Positions 54,663 through 63,811 of a DNA stretch of 64,000 nucleotides are shown here, piece after piece; position 1 is the stretch's first letter, and each line of letters opens with the position of its first letter. The DNA is from Alphaproteobacteria bacterium (lineage in GTDB: Bacteria; Pseudomonadota; Alphaproteobacteria; Puniceispirillales; Puniceispirillaceae). The DNA lies in NCBI GenBank assembly GCA_012269555.1, contig JAAXKA010000088.1, positions 40,851 through 104,850 of the forward strand, given 5' to 3'. The notes under the pieces are model-generated. The model did not search any database, had not been told where the DNA came from, and saw only the letters and a list, made by a program, of their open reading frames with translations. Both the position numbers and the translations under genes were made by a program.

Positions 54663-56123
54663 TTAGGTGTTTATTTCAACACGTGTAGATTTACCTCCTG
54701 GCACTGGAGTCCCGCTTAATCCACCCTTCATCAATACTTTTTCTATCCCACCATTTTTCTCTACGAGCCTTGCTTGGTCAGCCAAAGCTTCATTATTTAT
54801 AGCATTTGGATCGACGAGCCTAAAAAGTTTATTCTTATAATTTTTTAAGATTTCTTTAAATTTATTATTTGTTGCTAGGTTTACAAGTTCTTCGGGGTCT
54901 GAATGTAAATCATACAGTTCAGGTTCAAAATTAACATAATGAATGTATTTATATTTTCCATCTCTTAGCATAAATGCTGCAGAAACTGCCCCTGCTCCGT
55001 GATATTCACTGAAAACTAACCTATTTTCATCTTCTTCCTTTTTAGCAATCTCAAATAATGAATTCCCTGAATATCGGTATGTCTCCTTCATGCCAAAAAC
55101 GTCGAGTATTGATGGAAAAACATCAATCAAAGAAACGGGGGTTTTCACAACCGAACCTTTAGGGAGGCCCTTGCCTGCTAAAATCATAGGTATACCTATA
55201 GACTCTTCATACATTACTGATTTCCCCCAAAGACCTCTCGCCCCAAGGTTTTCTCCATGGTCACTCAGAAAGAGAATATTAGTATTATCTTGTAAAGATG
55301 TAGACTCTAATTCATCTATAACGTTTCCGATAAGTTGATCTACAAAAGTACATAATCCAAGATACGAAATTATTGCCTCTCTCCTGTGAAGGTCATCTCT
55401 GAAATAGTTATCAAACGTTATACTTTTGTTAAATGCAATCCACCAAGGGTGATTTACCAACTCAGAGTTAAATTTCTTAAAATTTGGAAGTTCAATATCT
55501 TTATATAAATTATAATATTTATGAGGAACAATAAGAGGAAAATGAGGGGCAATGAAAGACACATAGAGGAGAAAAGGATCATCTTTTTTTTTGTTTTTAG
55601 AACGAGCTTTCAGCCATTCAGCAGCTTTTCTGGAAATATTCTGGTCATATTTAGTGTATTCAGTTTCACCAGGCCCAATTTGTTCTGAAAATTTTCTACT
55701 TTGTGGTCTCTCCGGTAAATTAGGTCTTATCGAGCCCATTACGTCCCCAACTCCATTGGCTATATGCATTGGCAAAATTTGTTCGTCAAAACCAGTTTTA
55801 TCATTCGCTGAGCGGAAATGTAGTTTACCAATTGAAACAACATCTATGTTATTTTTTTGCAAATAATGCCCCCAGCTCGGTATTTTTCCATCATAAGCTA
55901 TAGCATTATCCCAGCATTTATTTTGATGAACATATATTCCTGTGGAAAAACAAGCACGTGCAGATACACAAATTGGAGAGTTTGTCGAAGCATTCTCAAA
56001 AATTATGCCCTTTCTCGCCAATTTATCCAGATTTGGAGTCTTGACTATTGGATTACGATAGCAACTCAAAAACTTCCTGCTATGCTGATCTGTCATGAAA
56101 ATGATAAAATTTTTTTTAGTCAT
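54663..56123 (-). CDS. sulfatase (alkaline phosphatase superfamily)
   Basis: This 486-residue protein has FIIFMTDQHS at the start with the first metal aspartate, KTPNLDKLARKGIIFENA, and the sulfatase core SPICVSARACFSTG at 49-62, where C52 would become formylglycine. The motif is CxSxR rather than CxPxR. A second metal site reads FLSDHGENLGARGLWGKS. There is no signal peptide, so it acts in the cytoplasm. The N-terminal part resembles choline sulfatase. A racemase-family gene precedes it by 70 bases. Confidence 0.87.
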   Translation of the reverse strand: MTKKNFIIFMTDQHSRKFLSCYRNPIVKTPNLDKLARKGIIFENASTNSPICVSARACFSTGIYVHQNKCWDNAIAYDGKIPSWGHYLQKNNIDVVSIGKLHFRSANDKTGFDEQILPMHIANGVGDVMGSIRPNLPERPQSRKFSEQIGPGETEYTKYDQNISRKAAEWLKARSKNKKKDDPFLLYVSFIAPHFPLIVPHKYYNLYKDIELPNFKKFNSELVNHPWWIAFNKSITFDNYFRDDLHRREAIISYLGLCTFVDQLIGNVIDELESTSLQDNTNILFLSDHGENLGARGLWGKSVMYEESIGIPMILAGKGLPKGSVVKTPVSLIDVFPSILDVFGMKETYRYSGNSLFEIAKKEEDENRLVFSEYHGAGAVSAAFMLRDGKYKYIHYVNFEPELYDLHSDPEELVNLATNNKFKEILKNYKNKLFRLVDPNAINNEALADQARLVEKNGGIEKVLMKGGLSGTPVPGGKSTRVEINT

Positions 56124-56193
56124 AAATCACCCGCGATATTTTAAATTTTTTGAACAAAGTATTGCCGCTTAAAATTTTTAAAAAATACCTGCA

Positions 56194-57066
56194 CTAAACA
56201 AATAAGGTACTATTCATCTTAGGCGGACGGGCTCCCATATATGTAATACCACTTGCATTAACATTTAAATTAATCATTAATTTAGCAAGTTCTATTGACG
56301 AAGTATAACCCTCAAGAACTGGAACATCCCATCCTCTATCCTTTAATCCCTTTTCAATATGTGGCTTTAGAAAAAATGTCATTGAGCAACCAAGTGTGAT
56401 AACCTCTGCTCCATCTTCAACAATTGCAGCCTCTGCTTGGTTTATAGCCCTCTCAACGACTATATTTTGTTCACCCCTTGCTACAGCTTCGCATTGCTTA
56501 GTAAGCGTGTCAGGGTCAGTATCTCCTGGTCTGGGCAGACTATATCCTATACTCCTTATTGAGCGGCATCTGTGCGTCAATTGATGTGTCCGAACAAGAT
56601 CTCTATAATAGACATTGTGAACGCCCTCTATATCAATTATGGAAAAACTATCTCCAAGCATAGTTGCTAGATACATTTGAGAGAATGCATTAGCAGTAAC
56701 AACGACACCAAACTCTCTTCCGATTTCTCGTGACTCCAAGAATCCTGGTTCTCCTCCACCTAAAAGTATCGCAGCATTATATTTACCTGTTTCACAGGCT
56801 TCTCTCACACAACTCATTCTTGCGGTTGCTGCATGTGCAAACTCTTCCCTTGTTTCTACCGACCAATTTCCATAAGGCGGTTTTGCTCCTGGGTGGAGTT
56901 CCCAATCAACGTCTTCCAAATGAGGAAGTACAAAATCAGCATTTAATAATCTTTCTTCTCTAGACTTATCCTTTGGCACTGAATAACCCGGCACTGTAAA
57001 TTCGTTTTCATCAGGAAGATGAAATGGAGGAATCAGAATAAATTTATATTTTGAGTCTTTTGACAT
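56194..57066 (-). CDS. Asp/Glu racemase-hydantoin racemase family protein
   Basis: The 290-residue protein contains GITLGCSM-like VITLGCSMTFFL with the second catalytic cysteine, C227. The first active-site cysteine, expected in a CxxDPG loop, is missing: the loop reads LLGGGEPGF (102-110). It may therefore be a one-cysteine decarboxylase- or isomerase-like enzyme (as in the arylmalonate decarboxylase/maleate isomerase group) rather than a two-base racemase. No signal peptide. It is upstream of the sulfatase. Confidence 0.75.
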   Translation of the reverse strand: MSKDSKYKFILIPPFHLPDENEFTVPGYSVPKDKSREERLLNADFVLPHLEDVDWELHPGAKPPYGNWSVETREEFAHAATARMSCVREACETGKYNAAILLGGGEPGFLESREIGREFGVVVTANAFSQMYLATMLGDSFSIIDIEGVHNVYYRDLVRTHQLTHRCRSIRSIGYSLPRPGDTDPDTLTKQCEAVARGEQNIVVERAINQAEAAIVEDGAEVITLGCSMTFFLKPHIEKGLKDRGWDVPVLEGYTSSIELAKLMINLNVNASGITYMGARPPKMNSTLFV

Positions 57067-57366
57067 TATTTTGTTCTTTCTAATTTGCTTTAATCCAAAA
57101 CAATATTTTTACTCAAATTTTTTAATTGTAAAGCCATTATTCCATTATTTTTTTTAATACCTTCAATCGGAATTTCCAAATGGGGCACTCATTTGTTTGA
57201 AAACAAACTGATTTAATTTTGTAAAATTTTTAACCCTTCATTTGGACGGTAATTGAGTTTTCAAAAATTCCACTATAATAAAAACCTAGGCAAATAAGTT
57301 TGTCCTATAACGATATTAGATGTAAAATCTATCATCTTAATTTTTATTTAAAGCGAAAGAATCTCA
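57067..57366. other. divergent intergenic region upstream of gmhA
   Basis: Gene-free and AT-rich. A TATAAT at 57274-57279 with a weak TTGAGT at 57253-57258 (15-base spacer) is a possible gmhA promoter. A short GTTTG-AAAA-CAAAC repeat is at 57195-57208 and a TAGAT-GTAAA-ATCTA repeat at 57317-57331. None is strong. Confidence 0.3.
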
Positions 57367-57963
57367 ATGAGCCCTGAAGAATTTTTAAAAGACTATTTAG
57401 ATGAAAGTAGCAAATGTGTTTTAAATATGGTCTCAGACCCTACACTACTTTCACTTCTATTTGAAATAGCCAATGAATGCCTTAATAGATTACAAACTGG
57501 GAATAAATTATTATTTGTAGGAAACGGTGGAAGTGCAGCAGATTGTCAGCATATGGCTGGCGAATATGTTAGTAGATTTTTGATTGAGAGAAATGGGCTA
57601 CCTGCAATAGCATTAACCACCGACACCTCTATACTAACTGCTATAGGAAATGATTACGGATACGAAATGGTTTTTTCGAGACAAATAGAGGCATTGGGTA
57701 GAAAAGGTGACCTTTTATTTGCATATTCAACATCTGGTAACTCCCAGAATATTTTAAAAGCCGTTGAAACCGCAAAAAAAATGGGAATTTCTGTAGTAGG
57801 AATGACGGGATTGAATAGAGGCAAATTGGATACAATGTGTGATTTTATTTTTAAAACTCCGTCAATGCGCACACCGCAGATCCAAGAAGGTCATCTTATT
57901 GCTGGACACGCTATTTGCGCGTTAGTAGAAAAACAATTTTTTCAACCCACAAGAAACAAATAG
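57367..57963 (+). CDS. gmhA: D-sedoheptulose 7-phosphate isomerase-like SIS protein
   Basis: The 198-residue SIS-domain protein has FVGNGGSAADCQHMAGEYVSR, TTDTSILTAIGNDYG and YSTSGNSQNILKA, then IQEGHLIAGHAICALVE with the active-site histidine of GmhA. It isomerises sedoheptulose-7-phosphate to a heptose phosphate for LPS or S-layer heptose synthesis. Other heptose genes (gmhB, hldE) are absent here; it stands alone. Confidence 0.88.
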   Translation: MSPEEFLKDYLDESSKCVLNMVSDPTLLSLLFEIANECLNRLQTGNKLLFVGNGGSAADCQHMAGEYVSRFLIERNGLPAIALTTDTSILTAIGNDYGYEMVFSRQIEALGRKGDLLFAYSTSGNSQNILKAVETAKKMGISVVGMTGLNRGKLDTMCDFIFKTPSMRTPQIQEGHLIAGHAICALVEKQFFQPTRNK

Positions 57964-58093
57964 TCGTTGCCATATTAAATATTTTTAACATGCTTAAGGC
58001 TTAGCTTTATTCAAAGTTTAATAAATGTAGCACGGTATAAAACTAATTAAATTAACAATTCACTCAACAAAGTTACACACTTTTTATAAGTTT

Positions 58094-58510
58094 CTAAAAC
58101 TTTGCTTTTACTAGACTTCCTATCTTTAAACCCACTAACATTATTAACAAAAACGGCACGATAGAATTTGGATTTAAAAACAAACTTGCCACAACCGGGC
58201 CAGGACACAATCCAGCTAATCCCCATCCTACTCCAAATATAGCACTTCCAACTACCAATCTTCTATCTATAAAAATGTTATCTGGTAAATGAAATTTTTC
58301 CGTAAATATAGGTTTCTTCCCCCTAATAAGAATAAGGTATCCTGCCGCATTTACCATAATTCCTCCCATCATTACAAAGGCAAGTGAAGGATCCCATACT
58401 CCAAAAATATCAAGAAAACCAACAACCTTAGACGGGTCCAACATACCACCAAAAGCCAGGCCAATGCCAAATATGCATCCAACTATTAAAGAAACAAAAA
58501 TTGACAACAT
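58094..58510 (-). CDS. YeeE/YedE family half-transporter (second half)
   Basis: This 138-residue membrane protein has four hydrophobic spans and GIGLAFGGMLDPSKVVGFLD, then GAIFGVGWGLAGLCPGPVV with the conserved cysteine (GLCPGP). It pairs with the next upstream gene, which supplies the first half; single-chain YeeE proteins join both. The family imports thiosulfate or other reduced sulfur. It is 19 bases downstream of its partner. Confidence 0.87.
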   Translation of the reverse strand: MLSIFVSLIVGCIFGIGLAFGGMLDPSKVVGFLDIFGVWDPSLAFVMMGGIMVNAAGYLILIRGKKPIFTEKFHLPDNIFIDRRLVVGSAIFGVGWGLAGLCPGPVVASLFLNPNSIVPFLLIMLVGLKIGSLVKAKF

Positions 58511-58529
58511 AATGATTAATCCTATCCTA

Positions 58530-58961
58530 TTATCTTAAACTGATTATGAACACAGTAATAATAGCAGTAGAGAGAAACACTGTGACTGCTATTATTGAAC
58601 GCATAGATAACATCGAAATACCACATATTCCGTGGCCAGAAGTGCATCCAGATCCAATGGCTGTACCAACTCCTACAAGAAACGCAGCACTGTAAAGCTG
58701 CCAACCTTTAGCAACCTCTGTAAACTGAATAGTGTTTCCTGTTATGAAATATAATATTGTTGGAGCTAAAATAATGCCAACTACAAAAGTTATTCGCCAT
58801 GCAAACTCAAAAGAGGAAGCTGGTGAAATTAATTTACTTAAAATTCCACTTACACCCATCACTCTGCCATTTACAAACATCAAAATTAAAGCTGCTAATC
58901 CTATCAGTGTTCCTCCCAAAAAAGACATTTCAGGAGTGAATGCTTCCCAATTTATTGTCAT
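58530..58961 (-). CDS. YeeE/YedE family half-transporter (first half)
   Basis: The 143-residue membrane protein has FLGGTLIGLAALILMFVNGRVMGVSGI and LVGVGTAIGSGCTSGHGICGIS, carrying the conserved cysteine pair (SGCTSGHGICG) of the family. It is preceded by AGAGG and lies two bases downstream of the persulfide-dioxygenase-like gene, so the three genes are one operon dealing with sulfur compounds. Confidence 0.88.
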   Translation of the reverse strand: MTINWEAFTPEMSFLGGTLIGLAALILMFVNGRVMGVSGILSKLISPASSFEFAWRITFVVGIILAPTILYFITGNTIQFTEVAKGWQLYSAAFLVGVGTAIGSGCTSGHGICGISMLSMRSIIAVTVFLSTAIITVFIISLR

Positions 58962-58963
58962 CT

Positions 58964-59842
58964 TTAACCTCTTATTCCAGATATGGGGACTTTTAAAAAT
59001 GTACTTCCATTATCCTCAGATGGTGGCATGTTTCCTGCCCTCATATTTACTTGTATTGAAGGCATTATTAGCTTGGGCATTCCTAAAGTGGAGTCACGTT
59101 TTTCTCTCAATTTTACAAATTCATCCTCATTAATTGCACCACCAATATGAATATTATTTTGTTTTTGTTCAGAAACAGTAGTTTCCCACTTAACTTCTCT
59201 CCCATTAGGCATGTAATCATGACATACAAACATTCTAGTATTGTCTGGAAGAGCAAGTATTTTCTGAATTGACCTAAAAAGGGTGCGTGCGTCTCCTCCG
59301 GGAAAATCAGCTCTTGCAGTACCGCCGTCTGGCATAAAAAGGGTGTCACCCACAAAAACTGTATCCTCAATTACATGCGCCATGCAGGCAGGGGTATGAC
59401 CAGGGGTATGCAATGCTTTTCCTCTTAAGTTACCAATCTCGTAAGTATCCCCGTCCTCCAGGAGCAAATCAAACTGACTACCGTCTCGCTCAAACTCTGT
59501 ACCTGCATTAAATACTTTCCCAAAAATTTCCTGAACCTTCACTATCTCCTTTGAGATAGCAATTTTGCCTCCAAGATTTTGTTGAATATATGGGGCAGCA
59601 GACAAATGGTCTGCATGAACATGTGTTTCTATCAACCAACAGAGTTTTAAGTTATTCTCAGTTATGAAATTAATGATTTTATCAGCATTTAAATAATTAA
59701 TTTTTCCTGAAGCATAATCCAAATCCAAAACTGAATCTAAAACCGCGCAACTATTTGTCTGTTTATCAGTGATTACATAGCTAATAGTATGTGTTTCTTC
59801 ATCAAAAAAACCTTTTACATCAGAAAAAGTTTGAGCATCCAT
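58964..59842 (-). CDS. MBL-fold persulfide dioxygenase-like protein
   Basis: The 292-residue protein has THVHADHLSA (HxHxDH), HTPGHTPACMAH, GDTLFMPDGGTARADFPGG and the later CHDYMPNGR, the pattern of ETHE1/Blh-type persulfide dioxygenases with a mononuclear iron site. It oxidises glutathione persulfide to sulfite. It leads a three-gene operon with two YeeE/YedE halves. BigR-type regulator and rhodanese are not visible. Confidence 0.88.
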   Translation of the reverse strand: MDAQTFSDVKGFFDEETHTISYVITDKQTNSCAVLDSVLDLDYASGKINYLNADKIINFITENNLKLCWLIETHVHADHLSAAPYIQQNLGGKIAISKEIVKVQEIFGKVFNAGTEFERDGSQFDLLLEDGDTYEIGNLRGKALHTPGHTPACMAHVIEDTVFVGDTLFMPDGGTARADFPGGDARTLFRSIQKILALPDNTRMFVCHDYMPNGREVKWETTVSEQKQNNIHIGGAINEDEFVKLREKRDSTLGMPKLIMPSIQVNMRAGNMPPSEDNGSTFLKVPISGIRG

Positions 59843-59918
59843 TATATTTAAAATTCCCTGCTAAATTTTAATTTATGTTTTTTTATAAGCTTAAAAAACA
59901 TTACTACAAATGATTTAT

Positions 59919-60893
59919 TTAAATTCCTAAGCCCCCCATTAATTTCTCTGGGTATCTTGTTCCTGCTGTAATGCCTGTGGGAAAATTTGAATTCAAAAGC
60001 TCCATGTCTGAAACGCTCAGATTTAAATCAGCTGCAGCCAAATTTTCATTTAGATATTTGCGCTTTTTTGTTCCGGGTATCGGCACAACATGACGAGCTT
60101 TTGCCATTGTCCAAGCGATAGCGATTTGAGCCATAGTGCATCCTTTAATCTCAGACATTTCTGATAGCACCTTCAGAAGAGGCGTGTTTTTTTTCATATT
60201 GTCCGGTGCAAATCTTGGGTGCCCCCTTCTTCCATCTTTTTCTGATAAATCGTCAAATGAATTTATGGTACCGGTTAAAAATCCCCTTCCCAATGGGGAA
60301 TAATTTACAAACCCAATATTTAATTCTTCAAGATCATCGATTAATTCCTCACTATCTCTAGACCAAAGAGAATATTCGGTCTGCACAGCAACAATAGGAT
60401 GGGTGGCATGAGCTTTTTTGATGGTATCAAAACTAGCTTCACAAATACCTAAATACCTAACTTTACCCTGTTCAACAAGGCGCGACATTGCTCCAAATGT
60501 CTCTTCAATTGGTACATTAGGGTCTACACGATGTTGGAAATATAAATCTATAACGTCCGTATTTAGGCGTTTTAGGCTTCTTTCGCATGCTTCAATTACA
60601 TATTCTGGACGCCCATCAACTGGCGTCTGTGGATTAATCATTCCTAAATTTCCAAATTTAGTAGCGAGAATCACTTTATCTCTTTTTCCAACCAAAGCTT
60701 TTGCTAATAATTCTTCATTAAGTCCATTACCATACGCATCTGAACTATCAAGAAACGTGCATCCTGCTTCTATTGACTGATGGATCGTGGCAATGGATTC
60801 TTCATCGTCTTTTTCCCCATAAACTGCAGACATTCCCATACAGCCGAGACCTAATTCAGATACTTTTAATTCTCCTAATTGACGTGTTTTCAT
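59919..60893 (-). CDS. aldo/keto reductase
   Basis: This 324-residue (alpha/beta)8-barrel enzyme has [12 protein letters not shown], the catalytic Asp and Tyr in [18 protein letters not shown] with the lysine, and DLYFQHRVD with the histidine. [14 protein letters not shown] closes the NADPH site. It reduces aldehydes or ketones; substrate unknown. It is 52 bases after a GMC oxidoreductase gene. Confidence 0.92.
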   Translation of the reverse strand: MKTRQLGELKVSELGLGCMGMSAVYGEKDDEESIATIHQSIEAGCTFLDSSDAYGNGLNEELLAKALVGKRDKVILATKFGNLGMINPQTPVDGRPEYVIEACERSLKRLNTDVIDLYFQHRVDPNVPIEETFGAMSRLVEQGKVRYLGICEASFDTIKKAHATHPIVAVQTEYSLWSRDSEELIDDLEELNIGFVNYSPLGRGFLTGTINSFDDLSEKDGRRGHPRFAPDNMKKNTPLLKVLSEMSEIKGCTMAQIAIAWTMAKARHVVPIPGTKKRKYLNENLAAADLNLSVSDMELLNSNFPTGITAGTRYPEKLMGGLGI

Positions 60894-60945
60894 TTGCTTC
60901 TCCTGTAATTCAAGTATGCACGATTAAAATCCAAAACCTAAACCA

Positions 60946-62556
60946 TTATTTCCTATAGTCTGATAAAATCACATCTGCAGCTTTCTCAGCAATCATAATC
61001 GTTGGTGCATTTGTATTTCCAGAGGTTATGGTAGGCATAATTGAGGCATCTACAACTCTCAAAGAAGATATTTTTTTAACTCTTAATCGCTCATCAACAA
61101 CCGCCATTTTATCTCGCCCCATTTTACAGGTTCCAACGGGGTGATAGGATGTTCTTGCTCTGTCACGAATAAAATCTAAACATTGTTCATTACTTTCTGC
61201 ATCTGAGGAAGGACTATATTCGGATAAAATTATTTCCTGAAGGGCAGGTTTGCGCATAATTTTTCTGATTTCCTGCATCCCCGCTACTAGGGTATCACGG
61301 TCCTTTTTAGCCTCTAAATAATTAGGTTGAATAATAGGTGCTTCAGAAATATTTGCATTTTTTGCTTTTACAAACCCACGACTTTCAGGTCTCATTAAAG
61401 CTACATTAATTGTAATCCCATCAAATTTATGGGGAACCCCCCCTAGATCTTCGGTGCTAAACAATAAAAGCAATGCCTGTATATCAGGATTGGCTGAGTC
61501 CGGTTGAACAGTGAGATATCCCCCTGCATAACATGCCCCCATAGCAAGCATACCTCTCCTAAAAAAAGCATATTTAAGACCCTCTTTTATTTTCCGAAAA
61601 GGGTCATGGTATAATTTATTGGCAGTAAAAGATAATTTAGTTTTATAGAGCAAAGGAGCATTCACATGGTCCTGGAGATTTTCTCCAACTCCTGGCAAAT
61701 CCGTTATCACAGGGACATCAATCTTTCTTAAATCTGCTGCCTTCCCTATACCTGACAACTGCAATATCTGCGGTGACTGAATGGCACCTGCAGATAAAAT
61801 AATTTCTTTTTTTGCATATACGACAAATCGTTTTCCTAAAACTTTATATTCAACACCAACAGCTTTTGAACCATCAAAAATAATCCGTTGTACTAAACCC
61901 TGTGAAATAACAGTAAGATTGTTCCTTAATTTTGCTGGATTTAAGTAGGCTGTAGCAGCGCTTGACCTCCTGCCTTTTTTTGTTGTCCATTGAATAGGCC
62001 CAAAGCCTTCCTGTCTTTCACCGTTAAAGTCTGGGTTATATTTATACCCCGCTTCAACCCCCGCACTAATGTAAGCTTTTGCAATAGGATGCAATTCTGC
62101 TGGATCACTAACCCATAATGCTCCCCCAGTACCATGATAATTATCCTCTCCTCTTTGCTGGTTTTGAGATTTTTTGAAATAGGGCAGAACATCATCAAAA
62201 CCCCATCCAGAATTACCTAATTGTTGCCAGTAATTATAATCATCGGGGTTTCCACGCATATAAACCATGCCATTAATTGAGCTCGAACCACCAATTACTT
62301 TACCCCGAGGGGTAGGCACCCCATTTTTTACCCAATTTTTTCCTGGCTCTGTTTTAAACATCCAATTAATTTTTGGATTTCTAAAGTTCCTTCCATACCC
62401 AATTGGGATGTGTATCCATGGATCTTTATCATTTGGTCCCGCCTCAATGAGCAAAACATGATGAGTTTTGCATTCAGTTAATCTATTAGCTAGGACACAT
62501 CCAGCACTGCCACCACCAATAATAATAAAATCGGGATTTACTTTGTTTTCTTCCAT
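60946..62556 (-). CDS. GMC family oxidoreductase (second copy)
   Basis: The 536-residue flavoenzyme has [54 protein letters not shown], and the active-site SYHPVGTCKMG with NAPTIMIAEKAAD. It is similar in layout to the protein at 52159-53811 but differs clearly in the N-terminal third, so the two are paralogues, not a recent duplication. It probably works with the aldo/keto reductase and LVIVD protein in one operon. Confidence 0.92.
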   Translation of the reverse strand: MEENKVNPDFIIIGGGSAGCVLANRLTECKTHHVLLIEAGPNDKDPWIHIPIGYGRNFRNPKINWMFKTEPGKNWVKNGVPTPRGKVIGGSSSINGMVYMRGNPDDYNYWQQLGNSGWGFDDVLPYFKKSQNQQRGEDNYHGTGGALWVSDPAELHPIAKAYISAGVEAGYKYNPDFNGERQEGFGPIQWTTKKGRRSSAATAYLNPAKLRNNLTVISQGLVQRIIFDGSKAVGVEYKVLGKRFVVYAKKEIILSAGAIQSPQILQLSGIGKAADLRKIDVPVITDLPGVGENLQDHVNAPLLYKTKLSFTANKLYHDPFRKIKEGLKYAFFRRGMLAMGACYAGGYLTVQPDSANPDIQALLLLFSTEDLGGVPHKFDGITINVALMRPESRGFVKAKNANISEAPIIQPNYLEAKKDRDTLVAGMQEIRKIMRKPALQEIILSEYSPSSDAESNEQCLDFIRDRARTSYHPVGTCKMGRDKMAVVDERLRVKKISSLRVVDASIMPTITSGNTNAPTIMIAEKAADVILSDYRK

Positions 62557-62578
62557 TTAATATCTTTTTTGGCTAGCC

Positions 62579-63811
62579 TCAAATATCCATTTCAAGAATA
62601 TAGAGCCCACCAGCCCACCTATCGCCTGCGTAAATAATCCCATTTTCATCTGCATATACTTCATTCATTTGGATTGAGGGCACCCTCGAATTTTCAGGGC
62701 CCTCTGGAACGAAGTAAGCAATAGTTTCTGGTTGATATGGATTTTTAATATCATAAACCCTTATGCCTGCGTTAAAAAAACATCCAATTATTATCTCCTC
62801 ACTATGAAAAGAAGGACCTGGTCTATTTTCGTGCACATTGTGTGATCCAAAGCGACCCCCTTTCTGAATATATTCTTCCACAGGGGGAAGGGGAAGCGTA
62901 CTTATTGGTACAAGGTTTTGCTCATTTCTAGCATCAAGTATCCATGTGAGTTTTGGCCAATCTGCACCATCATCTTTTATACACTCATCAGTTACAACTA
63001 TCAGTCCCCTATCAAATAGGGGCATCACTGTATGGGTGAAACCAGGATAAGGATTATGTGGTGACCAATGAGAAACCACCTTTGGTTTACTTTTATCAGC
63101 TATATCAAGTATAAAAGCGCCACCATCAATATATCCTAAATATGCCCTGTCTGGATGTGATGGATAAACATTAGCATTATGTAGTCTGAATGCGTCTCCA
63201 CCACGAAGATTTTCTAGAGGTTCTGGAATAATTCTCTCCGGTATTGGTTCTTCATCTTCTTTTTTTGTTCCTGGCATCCACCACCTACCAGCTTCTTCCA
63301 TTTTTGAGGGATTTCTTACATCAATTATCTGATATATCTGATCATCTCTTGGATGTTTTGGCGTAAAATCTGGTGCCCCGCTTGCCATGTGTATATATTC
63401 GCCATCAACAAACCATAAGCAATGTACCCCCCTAGAATGAGGCCCTGCTGTCGAATAAAAATTAATTGATCTAGGGTTTTCCGGAGTACTTATATCGAAT
63501 AATTCTACACCAGCTTCTGGAAGCCCTAGCTGATACACTTGATAAGCAACAGCTAAAATATCACCACATACCTCCAGTGAATTAGATCTCATATTACCGT
63601 GTTTTAGTTCAGTCTGACAAATTACAATAGGGTTTCTGGGATCTGTTACATCTACCCCTGTAAAATTTTTAGGTGGGCCCTCATGTGCAATCCAAAGAAT
63701 TCGTCTTCTATCTTTGGTGACCTGCATGGACATACCCTCTCCTACACCTCCAAATCCGTTAAGCGTATTATGCGCTAAAAGCTTCATATTTTTTGAGAGT
63801 GTTGAGCCCAT
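62579..63811 (-). CDS. LVIVD-repeat beta-propeller protein
   Basis: This 410-residue protein is built from repeats such as DVTDPRNPIVI, DISTPENPRSI, DVRNPSKMEEA, DIADKSKPKVV and DIKNPYQPETI, the LVIVD pattern of bacterial surface or soluble beta-propellers. No signal peptide is visible, so it is likely cytoplasmic or exported by another route. Function is unknown. It starts the operon, 22 bases before the GMC gene. Confidence 0.87.
   Translation of the reverse strand: MGSTLSKNMKLLAHNTLNGFGGVGEGMSMQVTKDRRRILWIAHEGPPKNFTGVDVTDPRNPIVICQTELKHGNMRSNSLEVCGDILAVAYQVYQLGLPEAGVELFDISTPENPRSINFYSTAGPHSRGVHCLWFVDGEYIHMASGAPDFTPKHPRDDQIYQIIDVRNPSKMEEAGRWWMPGTKKEDEEPIPERIIPEPLENLRGGDAFRLHNANVYPSHPDRAYLGYIDGGAFILDIADKSKPKVVSHWSPHNPYPGFTHTVMPLFDRGLIVVTDECIKDDGADWPKLTWILDARNEQNLVPISTLPLPPVEEYIQKGGRFGSHNVHENRPGPSFHSEEIIIGCFFNAGIRVYDIKNPYQPETIAYFVPEGPENSRVPSIQMNEVYADENGIIYAGDRWAGGLYILEMDI

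Noticed and set aside
57195..57208. GTTTG-AAAA-CAAAC hairpin as terminator
   Set aside because: It lies between divergent genes, so there is no transcript for it to end, and no T tract follows.
52159..62556. Two GMC oxidoreductases as a recent duplication
   Set aside because: They share only the family signatures; N-terminal and central parts differ widely.
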